Part shown: positions 1-10,522 of the stretch, piece by piece
Numbering within the stretch: position 1 is the stretch's first letter
Layout: every line of letters begins with the position of its first letter
NCBI GenBank assembly: GCA_036924285.1
Contig: JAYKYS010000005.1
Span: forward strand, 29,424,001 to 29,488,000
Reading direction: 5' to 3'
Length of the DNA: 64,000 nt
Origin: Asterella californica
Taxonomy: Eukaryota; Streptophyta; Marchantiopsida; Marchantiales; Aytoniaceae
Program-made: the position numbers and the translations under genes
Notes under the pieces: generated by a model
Seen by the model: only the letters and a program-made list of their open reading frames with translations
Told to the model about the DNA's origin: nothing
Databases searched by the model: none

Positions 1-150
1 AGGAATCGTTTTACTATTATAGGCAAACGTCCTGGCTGTCGTTGCACTCATTCTTGGTTGTCCGGTTGAAGAACACCTGCAGTTCTTCGAGGGGCACCGA
101 ACTGCTGTCCGAACACCCTCACTGACAGGATTTTTTGAGAACTCTGAAGC

Positions 151-266
151 ATGTCGCGGGTTGTTTCGTGCGGAAGTATAGACAGGCTGGAAGTAGAGAA
201 CTTTAAATCATACAAACGTCGTCAGGTAATTGGGCCTTTTAGAAGTTTCACTGCGATTATTGGAAA
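151..266 (+). CDS. SMC1: SMC1 cohesin subunit, first exon only (partial or orphan fragment)
   Basis: The ATG at 151 opens a 38-codon exon that reads like the extreme N terminus of SMC1, the cohesin ATPase that holds sister chromatids together. It contains the family signatures [10 protein letters not shown] and QVIGPF followed by FTAIIG, which lead into the Walker A loop in SMC proteins. The exon stops at a GTATGT donor after GGAAA. The Walker A half (normally PNGAGKSN) should come next, but I did not find it downstream on this strand before the unrelated E2F sequence at 1778. Either the first intron is very long and hosts other genes, or this is a stranded duplicated fragment. One oddity is that the codon split at the donor would give Lys or Asn where the family normally has Pro. 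Confidence 0.65.
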
Positions 267-1777
267 GTATGTCGGACAAGAACTGTATTGAATTAGTTTG
301 GATTGAGTTTTTCAAGTAGGCGATTTGAAGGTACTGGAACGACTCTCATGGAGTGTTTGGAAGGTGTGGGAGTGCGCATTTTTTGGCTATTCCATAATTC
401 ACGGACGCATGTCTCCATGATGAATATCACGGATTGTGTTGGACTTGCGTCATGCTGCCATGGGAGTGTCGAATTTAATCTTGACCTGCTCCAAGCCAAA
501 TCTTGTGGATTAGTTTTAGCTAGGTGTGCGCCATTGGCGTTTGCAATGTGGTTTGCGTCAGGAACTGGAAGTTTGTGAACTGGAATGTGGTTGTAGCTGT
601 ACTTCGGACTGTGGTCTACGGATACTATTGAAGTCACTGTTCTCCAGCAGTGCTCATTCTGGCACCAGATTCAGTAGTGCGTTCCAAATTGCACGAGGTA
701 GATCCCTCTACACTGATTGTGAATCTCCGCGATGCATGAGCACAATCGGAATTCTCCAGCATGAATAAAATTTTACTCTGACGAGATACGGAACGCCGAG
801 TGATCAGTTGAAATGAGGGCTTGATTGCTGTCCTGGGGTAGCTTTGTCTTGTATCTTGTGCATCAGAAACGCTATGCGGTATCCACACTTTCCTTCCAGA
901 TTGAATGAATTCACTTTGAGAGATAGTGATTGGCTTTGATTGGTGGGCGATTTCAAGGAAGTTCTTCTAAGCATCTGAGTCTATACTGGAATCTTCAGTG
1001 GTCTCAGGAATCCTTTCATTTTTTGAAGAAGCATTACAGTGAGTCCGATAAGGTCACATAATTTACTTGAATTGCACAGAGTAAGTGTCAGTTATGACTT
1101 CTAGACCATTTCTGCGTTAACTGAAATTGATGGTGTTGAGGGTTGTGCTCTGAAAGTATTAAATATTGGGAAATAGGCTTTCTTCATACTTGTGCCATTA
1201 AGTCAAGCCTGTAGTAATTCGCGTCATGCGGCGGGTAAAGCGGTGTGCACAAGGCACATGTGAATGCTTGGCTTCTACCTTACCGCTTCTCTCTGGTATG
1301 AATTTTGCTCTAGCTTTTCTTCAGGGTCCTTCAACATGCACGTGTTGCTTTTATCTGGGTCAAGGATCTCCTGATGAAGACTGGCTGTCCCAGCTTGCAC
1401 CGTGACTGCAGTGGGAGCGACGTGCCCGGACGTCACTTCATTGTCGAATTCTGAAACTGATGATAGGTTAACACTACGTGCAGGATTCTGCTCGGCTGCA
1501 ACAAAACTTCAATTCTTCTGCCTATGCGCAAGATGTTAAGGTTTGTGAGGAGCGCAGTACATTCGGAGTACACCTGGAAAACTTCAAAAATAATTAATTT
1601 TCTTTCTCATTCATCTAGCAGTCCAAATCTGAAGTCACTCCCTAGCTCCACATTTCTTTCACCTTCTAGCTCAGTTACTTTCCATTTCCACTGGTGTCAT
1701 GCGGTCAGCTGACTGTGAAGACACAGTTTACCCTCTGACGCCTTGCTCAATGGCGCAAGGCGCGTTCCTTTCCCATC
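267..1777. other. No supported gene; SMC1 intron or intergenic
   Basis: About 1.5 kb follows the SMC1 exon donor. The short ORFs here are not backed by any recognisable domain, and I found no second SMC1 exon. The 3' end (from about 1741) runs into the E2F-like repeat. Confidence 0.5.
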
Positions 1778-2391
1778 GTTCTGCCTGGCGGTATTAAACC
1801 GTACTGTTGTGTGGACATTTTAGGGAACGCGGAAATCTGTGAATAATGAGCAGGAGATGGACTCAAGTGGCTGGTCATCCGGCAACGGCAACAGCTGGAC
1901 CTTAATAAGGCCGCAGACACGCTACAAGTAAGGAGCTACTGCTCTCGTAACCTTCTTTTGCTCAGAGAAATCCATAATTTGCTCAGAGTTAATAGTTTCA
2001 ATCATCATCGTTCGTCTTGGTGGTGTGTTTTGGTGGGTTTTTCTTTTCGTGGCTTACCATGCATCCCATAGTGACATCTAGCTGTTTTTTCATCATGTCC
2101 AGTTTCTACAATTTTTCACCACAGGTACAAAAGCGGCGGATTTACGACATCACAAATGTGCTGGAGGGGATTGGTCTAATTGAGAAGAAACTGAAAAACC
2201 GCATTCGTTGGAAGTACGTTGCTGGAAGATGAGCAGCATTGATCTGAAGTAGATGTCTGTCAGTCGTTAGTTTAAGCAATATGTTTTCATTGGTAAACTG
2301 TAGATGGATTCTTATCTTTACTTTTTTTTGCATCAGAGGCCTTGGGGTGATAAGACCTGGTGAAGAGAAGGATGACGCAGCTGCTTTACAG
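1778..2391 (+). pseudogene. E2F: E2F transcription factor, copy A: internally deleted and 3'-truncated
   Basis: E2F proteins bind DNA with a winged-helix domain and drive S-phase genes. The putative start is ATG 1857 (MDSSGWSS). The reading then jumps near 1889-1895 from the first exon straight into the middle of the third exon compared with copy B. This removes the RYDSS motif and LLTKKFI helix and shifts the frame. A GTAAGG donor lies at 1928. Exon 4 (2125-2213) is intact and reads [20 protein letters not shown], the recognition-helix and dimerisation core. Exon 5 (2337-2391) reads GLGVIRPGEEKDDAAALQ, matching the plant E2F segment after the winged helix. Later exons (leucine zipper, marked box, RB-binding tail) were not found. 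The domain identity is secure; a functional product is unlikely. Confidence 0.8.
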
Positions 2392-3083
2392 GTAATTACG
2401 TTTATTCATGGATGCACGCGTCGACCCTTACTTATTTCCTGCGTGTTGAATGAGTCCTTGAAGGTCGCTAACATCTCAGTCTATCAGTTAAACGGATGGT
2501 AATAATGATACTTTTTGGTCCCAAAGCCAGCGTTATTTCGTACAGTTCCTGATAGGCTTTTGAAGTAAAGTACGAGTCCAGTTTCAGATCACATTCACGT
2601 GCTCACTGGCTGGTACTCATAAACCGACCAAGGTCTGGTTTCAAGTCATAGGAGATTCTAGGAGATAGGAGTCATAAGAGATTCATAGTCCCTGCCAGTT
2701 TAAGAGGGAAAAATGTATCAAAGGACAGGGACTGGCAGGGATTTCTATGTCCTATGTTGCGCATAAGACTCGTGTTTTCTTCGCCCCTGGATACCGCCTG
2801 CTCATTGTCTTTCGCTTCTGTTCCCCCAAACGGCAATTCTGCGGCAATTCCCTTTCCCCAGCACATCAGCTTTACCTGACCAAGGCAGCAATGCTCTTCC
2901 TTAGGAGATCATCAATCAGTCTTCCGCCTCCTTCTCATATTATAGGTCTTTTGGGAAACTGATTTTTTTCTTCTGGATCGTGTCGACAGTTGGATTCCTC
3001 ACTCGTTGTTTTTCATCGTTCTACCCTGACCCATCGCCGCGCCAAAACCAGGAACTTTTGTACACACCAGTTGAGCGTCTAGA
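2392..3083. other. Intergenic or promoter region of the DPH7-like gene
   Basis: No coding sequence is supported. The expected E2F zipper exon is absent. An imperfect short repeat around 2640-2740 contains several copies of a motif like AGGAGATT and CTGGCAGGGA. The last ~100 bases are the presumed leader of the gene starting at 3084. Confidence 0.45.
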
Positions 3084-4301
3084 ATGGCTAAGGCACAACT
3101 AATAGGTAACGCAGATGCGGCAGAGTTCTGTCCCTGTGAGCCGTATTTGCACATCTTGGCTGCAGCCTCGTACACTTTGCAGGAGGGAGAGCAGCCTGTT
3201 CGATTGGGAGAATTGTATCTCTTCTCTGCAGAGAAGACGAGAGGGGACTTTCAGTCGTCGAATTTGAGCTTGACCCAGGTTTATCACCGAGGAACTTCAG
3301 GAGTGTTTGACATAGAATGGCGGCCATGGAGCGATGGCACCACCAGCCCCTGCTTAGCTCAGGCGAGTGCAGATGGTACGTTACGTCTGCACAGTCTGGA
3401 GGAAAACGGCACATCATCTTTGCAACTTCGTGAAACAGCAAGCGTCGATGTTTCTTCATCGATGTGCCTCTTTGTTGATTGGAATCCCTTACCTTCTGAG
3501 CCTCAGGTCGCTATAAGCCACTCCGATGGATCCTTGTCTGCCATCGACGTTGGAAGGTCGGAATTGGAGGTTATTTCTTGTTGGAATGCACACGAATACG
3601 AGGCGTGGATCGTCTCCTACGACAACTGGAAACCTCACATTGTTTACAGTGGTGGTGATGATTGTCAGTTTTGTTGTTGGGACCTTAGAGAAACCCAGAG
3701 GCCAGTTATTCGTGACAGGAGAACTCAACAGATGGGTGTTTGTAGCATACAAAGCAGCCCTCTGTTGGAAAACATTTTGGTAACGGGGAGCTATGACGAG
3801 AGCGTCAGGCTATGGGATCTACGGATGATTCAGAAGCCACTCATGCAGTTTGAACTCGGACTCGGGGGAGGGGTTTGGAGACTGAAATGGCACCAATTGG
3901 ACCCCAAATTACTTCTAGCTGCCTGTATGCACAACGTGTTTGCAGTTGCTCGTGTTGGTGAGGGAGAAATCGAGGTGCTCGAACGGTACGAGGAGCACAA
4001 ATCACTTGCTTATGGTGGAAGTTGGTACAGGGGTGACTGGGAGCAGACTTGGTCTACCGAAATGAAAGCAAGTCGTGAAGAACTTCATACAACGAGCAGA
4101 ATGATGAATGGCTTGGCCGTTGCTGGTGATTGTCAGAGCAGAGGTGATCATGTAGAAGCAATAGCGGGAACTGAAGGTCCTGTCAAGAAGATGTCTTCAC
4201 ATACTCAGGCGCGAGGATCGACGTGCCTCGTTGCAACATGCTCCTTCTATGACAAAGCTTTGCATCTCTGGGAGCCCACGATATTAGCCTCTGGACTTTA
4301 A
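3084..4301 (+). CDS. DPH7: DPH7-like WD40 protein (diphthine methyl ester hydrolase)
   Basis: A 405-codon intronless ORF from ATG 3084. It resembles the WDR85/DPH7/RRT2 family, which removes the methyl ester from diphthine on elongation factor 2 just before the final amidation of diphthamide synthesis in the cytoplasm. Visible WD40-type blades include GVFDIEWRPW (near residue 73), VYSGGDDCQFCCWDLR (about 188), VTGSYDESVRLWDLR (about 233), GGVWRLKWHQ (about 262), and the family-typical EEHKSLAYGGSWYRGDW (about 303). The protein ends with a last blade YDKALHLWEP. The length matches plant and animal DPH7 proteins. The gene is complete and lies between two broken E2F copies, so it was either inserted or kept while its surroundings were rearranged. 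Most of the antisense ORFs overlapping it are shadows. Confidence 0.85.
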   Translation: MAKAQLIGNADAAEFCPCEPYLHILAAASYTLQEGEQPVRLGELYLFSAEKTRGDFQSSNLSLTQVYHRGTSGVFDIEWRPWSDGTTSPCLAQASADGTLRLHSLEENGTSSLQLRETASVDVSSSMCLFVDWNPLPSEPQVAISHSDGSLSAIDVGRSELEVISCWNAHEYEAWIVSYDNWKPHIVYSGGDDCQFCCWDLRETQRPVIRDRRTQQMGVCSIQSSPLLENILVTGSYDESVRLWDLRMIQKPLMQFELGLGGGVWRLKWHQLDPKLLLAACMHNVFAVARVGEGEIEVLERYEEHKSLAYGGSWYRGDWEQTWSTEMKASREELHTTSRMMNGLAVAGDCQSRGDHVEAIAGTEGPVKKMSSHTQARGSTCLVATCSFYDKALHLWEPTILASGL

Positions 4302-4997
4302 TCTTTGCCTTCGATCGATGCAACGGAATTCTGATTCATTCAGTATACAGCGAACTAGTTCAAGCTCTCATAACCGGGAACACGTCTGGACCAAGACCAT
4401 GCTCGGGTTTACGCAAATGGGCATTGCGAGGACCAAACTGTGGATCGAAGCTTACCCACATTGAACAGTCAGAATGGGCCTTTGTGACTTGTTCGTAGAG
4501 AAAAATCCATTAGGTGCGAAACTGCACCATGTGTTTTCTGTTCGTTGTCTTAAATTTTTGATTTCATGTCGGCCGCCTTATGTTATGGTGTTTCTGACTT
4601 CGGGATTAATAGGGTATCTCAAATTTCAGTCGTAACTCTGGAAGTCAGTTGCCATAATGCACGTCACGGCAATCCGATGTAAACATTACAGGGAAGCTCA
4701 AGAGGTACCTTGTACCAAATTTATGTCACTTGACGTAAGTCCCGTAATTGCAACTGGTTGTAACGCTGATCACGATGTTCATGTTGTTGTCCTTAGTGTG
4801 AATATCCAGGTTAGAAGACAGGAAAGGGTGTTTATACCTAGAAGCCAGGCACGTCAGATCGATGTAAGATTTCGTTTGCATTTCACGTTCATCTCGTTCC
4901 TCGACCTCGAAATTACCCGGTGCAGTTCTCGGGTGGAGAGATCGCTGCGCTCAGGGCAGCGTTGCCGTCAAGGAGGCTGAGAGCTGGGAGAAGTTTC
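4302..4997. other. 3' flank of the DPH7-like gene and breakpoint of E2F copy B
   Basis: Contains the presumed 3' UTR (4302 to about 4620) and then unassigned sequence. The 108-codon + strand ORF at 4657-4980 has no domain I recognise. E2F homology on the - strand stops abruptly at about 4998, where exon 4 should begin. Confidence 0.45.
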
Positions 4998-5202
4998 AGT
5001 TTGTACCTGTGGTGAAAAATTGTAGAAACCGGACATGGTGAAAAAACAGCTAGATGTCACTATGGGATGCATGGTAAGCCACGAAAGGAGAAACCCACCA
5101 AAACACACCACCAAGACGAACGATGACGATTGAAACTATTAACTCTGAGCAAATCATGGATTTTTCTCAGCAAAAGAAGGCTACGAGAGCAGTAGCTCTT
5201 AC

Positions 5203-5829
5203 TTGTAGTGTGTCTGCGGCCTTATTAAGGTCCAGCACCCCGTCGTCTGCTTGCTTGATAAGGTCTATAAATTTCTTCGTCAGCAGACCTTAAGAGACAT
5301 CAGTTGAACGTAAGAATGGATCCGCAACAATAGGAGAAAGAAGCTGTTTCCAATAAGGCAACTCTAGCCTTCAAAACCACCTGATGCATTGGGCCGCTGT
5401 GACAAACAGTTTACCAAGCGAGCTGTCGTAGCGACAGGTACTGTTAGGAGTTGGTGCATTGCTTGCTGGAGAACCTGGTTACCAAAGAACTAATGTTAAA
5501 CCGTTATCCGATGACAGCAAGCAGCATGGCCACGGAACCAAAACATTACTCACTTAAACATGCTCAAAACTGGTCCCGAATACAACTTAACAACAGCAAT
5601 ACACTGAGAGCGCTCATCTGATTGCAGGGACTCCGTCACTCAAAAGAGAAGCAGTGTACGAGTTCCGCGGGTACTTACCGATGCCTGTACCACCAGGAGC
5701 GTGTGGGTCATTCTTCAGTTGTCTGACTAATTTAGCTCGGCTACCTCGCTTGGTGACAGGTGTGGAAAGGGGACTTGCTTCAGCCCCTCCTGCTACGCCG
5801 TTGCCGGATGACCAGCCACTTGAGTCCAT
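5203..5829 (-). pseudogene. E2F: E2F transcription factor, copy B: exons 1-3, 3'-truncated
   Basis: Read on the - strand. Exon 1 (5829-5675) starts MDSSGWSS, carries STPVTKRGSRAK, and ends GGTGIGN. Exon 2 is a 26-base micro-exon (5440-5415) giving TCRYDSSLG. Exon 3 (5288-5203) gives [17 protein letters not shown] and ends DTLQ. These match the N-terminal half of the plant E2F winged helix. The three exons stay in frame if the exon 1 donor is GTACCC rather than the adjacent GTAAGT. The next intron runs to CACAGGTACAAA, where exon 4 starts in copy A, and then homology ends. The VQKRRIYD recognition helix is therefore missing here. A MULE sits 20 bases upstream of the ATG. The copy is probably dead, although the exons themselves carry no stop. 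Confidence 0.75.
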
Positions 5830-5849
5830 CTCCTGCTCATTATTCACAG

Positions 5850-5857
5850 ATTTCCGC
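5850..5857. repeat. Left target-site duplication of the MULE
   Basis: ATTTCCGC, repeated at 15340-15347. An 8-9 bp duplication is normal for Mutator-type insertion. A ninth base differs between sides (G versus T). Confidence 0.8.
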
Positions 5858-5985
5858 AGCTATATACTTGACAGGCCCCTAGCGCGGAAACCCCTACTTG
5901 ACTGGTCCCCTTACTGGGTACAGACAGTTTGCGACCGCCAGCGTGGCACTCGAGTCTGACGTGATAGGTAGTCCGCTTGCGTGGC
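5858..5985. repeat. Left terminal inverted repeat of the MULE
   Basis: Begins AGCTATATACTTGAC and contains GCGCGGAAACCCC, GGGTACAGACAGTTTGCGAC and GTGGCACTCGAGTCTGACGT. All of these recur inverted near 15180-15330. It is about 37 bases shorter than the right copy because the right copy has one more unit of a short direct repeat. Confidence 0.8.
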
Positions 5986-6550
5986 TAGAAGGACATAGTG
6001 ACGGGAGATTAGATGCTGACGTGGCAAAAAAGATAATGCTGAGAAGACATGTAGGCGGGTGCGTGGTCCTGCTGAGTAGACACAATTAGGCGCGAAGTGA
6101 AGACGAATCGCCCGAACGATGACGGTGTCAGTGAAGACGAGTCGAAGCTGAAGTGTAAGGTGTAACGTGTATCAAGAGACAGTCTGTGAATGTGAATGCC
6201 GAGAGGCTGTGCCGAGAGTCGAACAAGAGTGAAGGAGAGTGAAAACGAGGCACGAAGTGTAGGCGCGACGTCTGCGGGACGGCCGTGTCAATGAAGACGA
6301 GTCGAATTTGACGATAGTGAAGGAGAGTTTCATCGAACAGAGAGTTTCATCGAACAGCATTGAAGGAGAGTGTTTTAGTAAGCAGAGAGGACGAGCGTCG
6401 GATTTGGACGAGCGGAGACGCGGAAACCGAGTGAGGTAAAGGTTTTCAGAGTCGTTTTTCACAGGCGTGATTAGCACAGCAACAAGCAGAATCGAGTGAG
6501 GTAAAGGTTTTCGGAGACGTTTTTCACAGACGTGATTGGCAGCAAGCAGA

Positions 6551-7288
6551 ATGCACACATTGCTGCCGTACGAGTTCTTGCATTCGAAAGATGAGCTTGG
6601 TGCATATTGGTTAGAGTGTTATGTAGCAATTTTGCATCCGAACTCAAGTGGATTTGTGACAGTAGATGTGTGCAAGTGCGGGGAGGAAATTAGCAGCAAT
6701 GTACCTAAAGTGAAACGTTTGATGGATCACACGCATGTTTGCGAGGTCGCCCCAAATATGAGTCATAGAGAGTGGAGGTTCGACGTTACCCTCATTGACA
6801 GTTCTCGAGTAGGTATCGAGATGGAGAAGCTGCCGAGGTTCAGAGTTCAAAATCATGCTGGAAAAGAATTCATGAACATGACTGCAGAAACATTCTTCCT
6901 CTTCACAATTTCAGAGCAGAAATCGGTTCTCGATCATATGCAGAGAGGAGGGTGGTTGGTCCGAGTGTCATGGAACCCAACCACGAAACAACGTCAAGTC
7001 TTCGATGCACGGCGGCCTTACACTGCGGCTTCGTTATTCCAGAATCTCTCTGTGAAAGAGATGAAAGAGGCTGAAGGGAGTATGGAAGATGGTGCGGTTG
7101 CAAGCGAATTGAGCATATTGAAGGATGAGTGTTACACATTGGTGTCCATAGTGAAAGGAGCACGAGAAGATTTAGATGAGGCGAAGAGAACCCTGGACAG
7201 TGCAATGCACAATGTGGCCGCAACAGAGTTACGTCTCGAAGCTATAATAGATATCGTCGATAGATTGCGTTCGGTGCATAGTTTTTGA
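6551..7288 (+). CDS. Unrecognised MULE-borne accessory protein (245 codons)
   Basis: The ATG at 6551 (MHTLLPYEFL) is a better start than the in-frame Met five codons upstream, because it follows a long GA-rich leader. I do not recognise the family. Around residues 42-65 there is a cluster of Cys and His, with VCKCGEEI followed by DHTHVCEV, that could bind a metal. The middle is rich in aromatic and basic residues. The C terminus (from about residue 175) is charged and probably a coiled coil. There is no stop or frameshift, in contrast to the decayed transposase on the other strand. An AATAAA at about 7447 could serve as its poly(A) signal. It could be an element-encoded helper, comparable in position to the second gene of MuDR-type elements, or a captured host gene. 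Its function is unknown. Confidence 0.55.
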   Translation: MHTLLPYEFLHSKDELGAYWLECYVAILHPNSSGFVTVDVCKCGEEISSNVPKVKRLMDHTHVCEVAPNMSHREWRFDVTLIDSSRVGIEMEKLPRFRVQNHAGKEFMNMTAETFFLFTISEQKSVLDHMQRGGWLVRVSWNPTTKQRQVFDARRPYTAASLFQNLSVKEMKEAEGSMEDGAVASELSILKDECYTLVSIVKGAREDLDEAKRTLDSAMHNVAATELRLEAIIDIVDRLRSVHSF

Positions 7289-10200
7289 TCAACAGTGAGT
7301 CTGTTGTTGAGAACGTTCTGTTAGTAACAGTTCGACTGTGTTAGTTGGAGTTTTAACTTGAAGTTGATTCGAAGGCCGAAGAAGATCCAGGCATTTTGTT
7401 TGCCACAGAGTTTAAGTTTTCGTGGGTATTACTGTACCTATTACCGAATAAAATGGGAATATATATGCTTATGTGTTCGTTGTGTTCGCAGCGACTGGTT
7501 GTTTGAGAAATTGTCGTGCTTATGAGCTATAAGATGAACTCAGTTGTTTATGTTGTGATGTTCATCTTCTGCTTATAATGATATACTTCAAAGCTGTTCG
7601 ATGCTGTATTTCCCCTGTCTCTACACCGATTTCGTTGGCGAAGGTGCGCCAGAGTGGAAAGCTCTGCGTACACCTCTTCTTGCGTACACCTCTTCTTCCT
7701 TGTCGCTAAACTCCTGAGTTGCGACTGTTCCAGTTTTGAACGGCAGATCCAGATGGGGACGAGTTTACTGGCTGCACGCCATCGATTGAGGTTGCGATCC
7801 CAAGTCCAAACTACACGAGTAGGTTAAATTGCAACATCCTTCGCTTGGTGATTGCGGTGTGAGTGTATGAATGGGAGAGCTAGCCTCTGATAAACACTTG
7901 TTTAGAACTCGATTGTATCTTCTGGGATAGTTGTTGCTCAATGCTTTTCGTTCTGTAAAGTCTCTGGGCGAATGACGAATGGGCATGCACTCGGGTTTGG
8001 AACATAGACCTCGGTCTTACGTGTGTACTTGTACTGCAGAGGCGCTTTATTTGATTGAATGTGCGTACACCTTTAATTTGTCTGCGCGCCGTGATGCTAA
8101 GAACAGAGGGTACTCTGCCAATTTAATACTCCTCGCATTGTGAGAACATAAAGCTGAAACCTAACGGATCTCCTACCGAACTGCGGATCGGTAATAACCA
8201 AATACATTATCTAATCCTGTGAAGTGAACCTCAGTCCATAGTTCGTAAGCAAGACCTATTTCAATTTTAATTGTGTTGTACAAATTACGAATATATGACG
8301 ATCAGTGGGGATAGCAGCAAACTGCAAACACTTGGGTAACCCGTGAATGCTGAACCCACATAATATCGTGCAAGGTATGTGAATGTACGCTCAAACTGTT
8401 AACGCTTTTAGCAAAAAATCAGTACCTGCAGATACACAAACATATTAGCAAACAGCACATTTCTGAAGCGGGTCCTGGAACAAGAACAACTGATCTATGT
8501 ATATGATCCTTCTTAGGTTCGAGAAAATCCGAGGTTTTAATCTAAGCATATGATCACCAATCGATGTGACAGAAACTAATGTGACATGACCGAATCGATG
8601 TGACAGAAACTGTCGCCCTGCATCGAATCCGGACAATACACATAATTCAAGCTATGTCGGACCTATTTCTATGTCTATAAGCCAGGACTCGGATGAGTAG
8701 AAGGTAGAGAAGCAGAGTTTGTAGCTTTTATTTGAGACGAGTGCACGGATGAATAAGGAAAGGCAATGAAATCTAGTAAGCAACATCACCGACATTCGTG
8801 TCGGTACCAGACCACCAGTGTTATCAGGCACCTCTCTCAAAGCCCACGTACCATAACTCGTTGACAGTCTCGGTCAAGTTGAAGGTGTAGTCGATCAGTG
8901 GCTCAACTGGCTTGTTCGAAGCATTTCTCCCGATTCTGACCTGCAAGGTTTGATTCAAACTCGACCTCTGATATTTACCTCGACTCGATATGCGTAGTCG
9001 ATCCAAGCTGTGAGCTCGGTTCCATCGTAAACTCAAACTGCATGTATGTACATATATGTAGTGCAATCATAAACAAAATTATAGATTTTACAAAGTACAT
9101 GAGTTTGTGGCCCTGGTACTCGACGTAAAACTACGAGCCATCAAGTGCCATTTCTCTCCGTGCAAGAACTGCGGCTAGCAGGTTCAGTACACTGTAAAGC
9201 AGGATATGCGAACGGCTGCGGCGACGGTTTTGATTCGAGTTCAGCCAGGAAAGAATCCAGAACTGAATGGAGCCGAGTACACAACGCCGGCACATCTTCC
9301 AGCTGATGTCTACTTGACTCCAATCAGTACTGGAGTATTTCCTAGGACTCGATAGCGGATTAAAGAGATATAGTCGAGATCGGGAGTTGAACCCGAGAAG
9401 CTCCTCTCCATCAGAGGCTCCCGGCACTACCCTACAGCTACCTTAATAAGAAATATCAGCCTAACCTGTTCTAACATCGACGCAAATTCCTATAAATGAA
9501 TGCGGACTATGAACACTAATCACTCCGAAAATCAATCAACGGACAATTGAATCAGTACATAATCGGACAATACAACTCTTGAAGCCTGAAGACCTGTACG
9601 GACCAACAGTGAGTGACGAGCGTAAGCTCGCTAAGAGAAGTCAGCCCCGTCTGCAGCTATGATACCAGTTGCAAACCCAAGCCACCCCTCAAGGATCTGC
9701 AGCCGAGAGTTTAAGAAAAGGTAAGTCCTTGGACGGGAAAAGCCACCCTAATCGTTAGTAACCCTAACACGCAATACTATAAACAGCATATTTCACCGAA
9801 TAGTAGAGGCAGCGACAGGAGCAGCAGGATTCTCCCGGTTAGTTGAAACAGACTGGAGTAGAATTCGAGCAACTCGGCAAGGAAGAACTCGTCCGCAGTT
9901 CGTCCGCAGTCCACATCACCTCTAACTACGTCAAGCTTATTGCTGCCACCTTCTCAACCTGGGCTTATGAACTGGTACCTCATGATGAAAGTGTTAGCAA
10001 AGCATGTACTGTTACATACACATAAACATAATCCACTTCACAGACTTCCATCCACCGATATCATCACGAAGGGTATCAAGGTTTTGGTGGATTCTTTCCC
10101 ATTAAGAAGTAGTTTGCAGTCGATATTAACCCGCGCGCAATATATGCTGAAGCATACGTGAGATACATGTGAAAAATCATGAAGTGAAGCATACATAAAG

Positions 10201-10520
10201 ACAGTCAAGCAATCTCACGAGAAAACTTGAATAACTTTAAGAACGCTAAACTCGCGAAAACTCGGAAACTTGAAAACTTTAGAAACTAGAAGAATATGCC
10301 TTGATGAACGAAACGCAGTGTTGGATGTACCTTGCACATTGAATACAATTCGGATGACAGTCAAGGAAGACTTTAGACTGTTCATCATCAGAGTACTGTG
10401 CATCATCAGTGAATACTGTGAAGAAGGTACGCAAGCAGTGGTTACTCTGAAAGGTCGTCGTCATCTAAATCGCTTCCGTCAGAATCAGAATACAGAATTT
10501 CATCCTCGCCGAATATGTCC
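7289..10520. other. Non-coding interior of the MULE
   Basis: About 3.2 kb with only short unsupported ORFs. It holds the probable poly(A) signal AATAAA near 7447, an A/T-rich stretch and a tRNA-promoter-like sequence at about 9380-9440. Duplicated short motifs around 8515-8610 (AATCGATGTGACAGAAACT appears twice) are the only local repeat I noticed. Confidence 0.5.
9380..9440 (-). other. tRNA-like Pol III promoter, possible SINE head
   Basis: On the - strand the sequence GGTTCAACTCC sits in a perfect short stem (CGGG..CCCG), as in a tRNA T-arm or B box. About 35-45 bases upstream is an A-box-like GTAGCTGTAGGGTAG. A complete cloverleaf cannot be drawn, so this is not a tRNA gene. A tRNA-derived SINE inserted in the MULE is the best explanation. 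Confidence 0.35.
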
Positions 10521-10522
10521 TC

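Larger units (their letters stand above)
4998..5857 (-). repeat. Inverted-repeat arm shared with 1778-2131 (E2F region)
   Basis: The - strand from 5857 to 4998 closely matches the + strand at about 1778-2131 through the exon 1 start, the exon 3 end and all of intron 3, up to GGTACAAA. Copy A lacks the middle (end of exon 1, intron 1, exon 2, intron 2 and start of exon 3). Upstream homology continues beyond the MULE at 15340-15405, which shows the arm was contiguous before the MULE inserted. The spacer between the arms holds the DPH7-like gene. Confidence 0.75.

Noticed and set aside
3088..3459. Antisense ORFs over the DPH7-like gene
   Set aside because: Shadows of a well-conserved WD40 coding frame.
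4657..4980. 108-codon + strand ORF
   Set aside because: No recognisable domain. It overlaps the breakpoint of E2F copy B.
5671..5680. E2F copy B frameshift at the exon 1/2 junction
   Set aside because: It appears with the GTAAGT donor but disappears if the overlapping GTACCC donor four bases on is used, restoring GNTCRYDSSLG.
9131..9427. tRNA gene on the - strand
   Set aside because: Only the T-arm-like B box and a weak A box are present. No acceptor stem or anticodon arm can be drawn.
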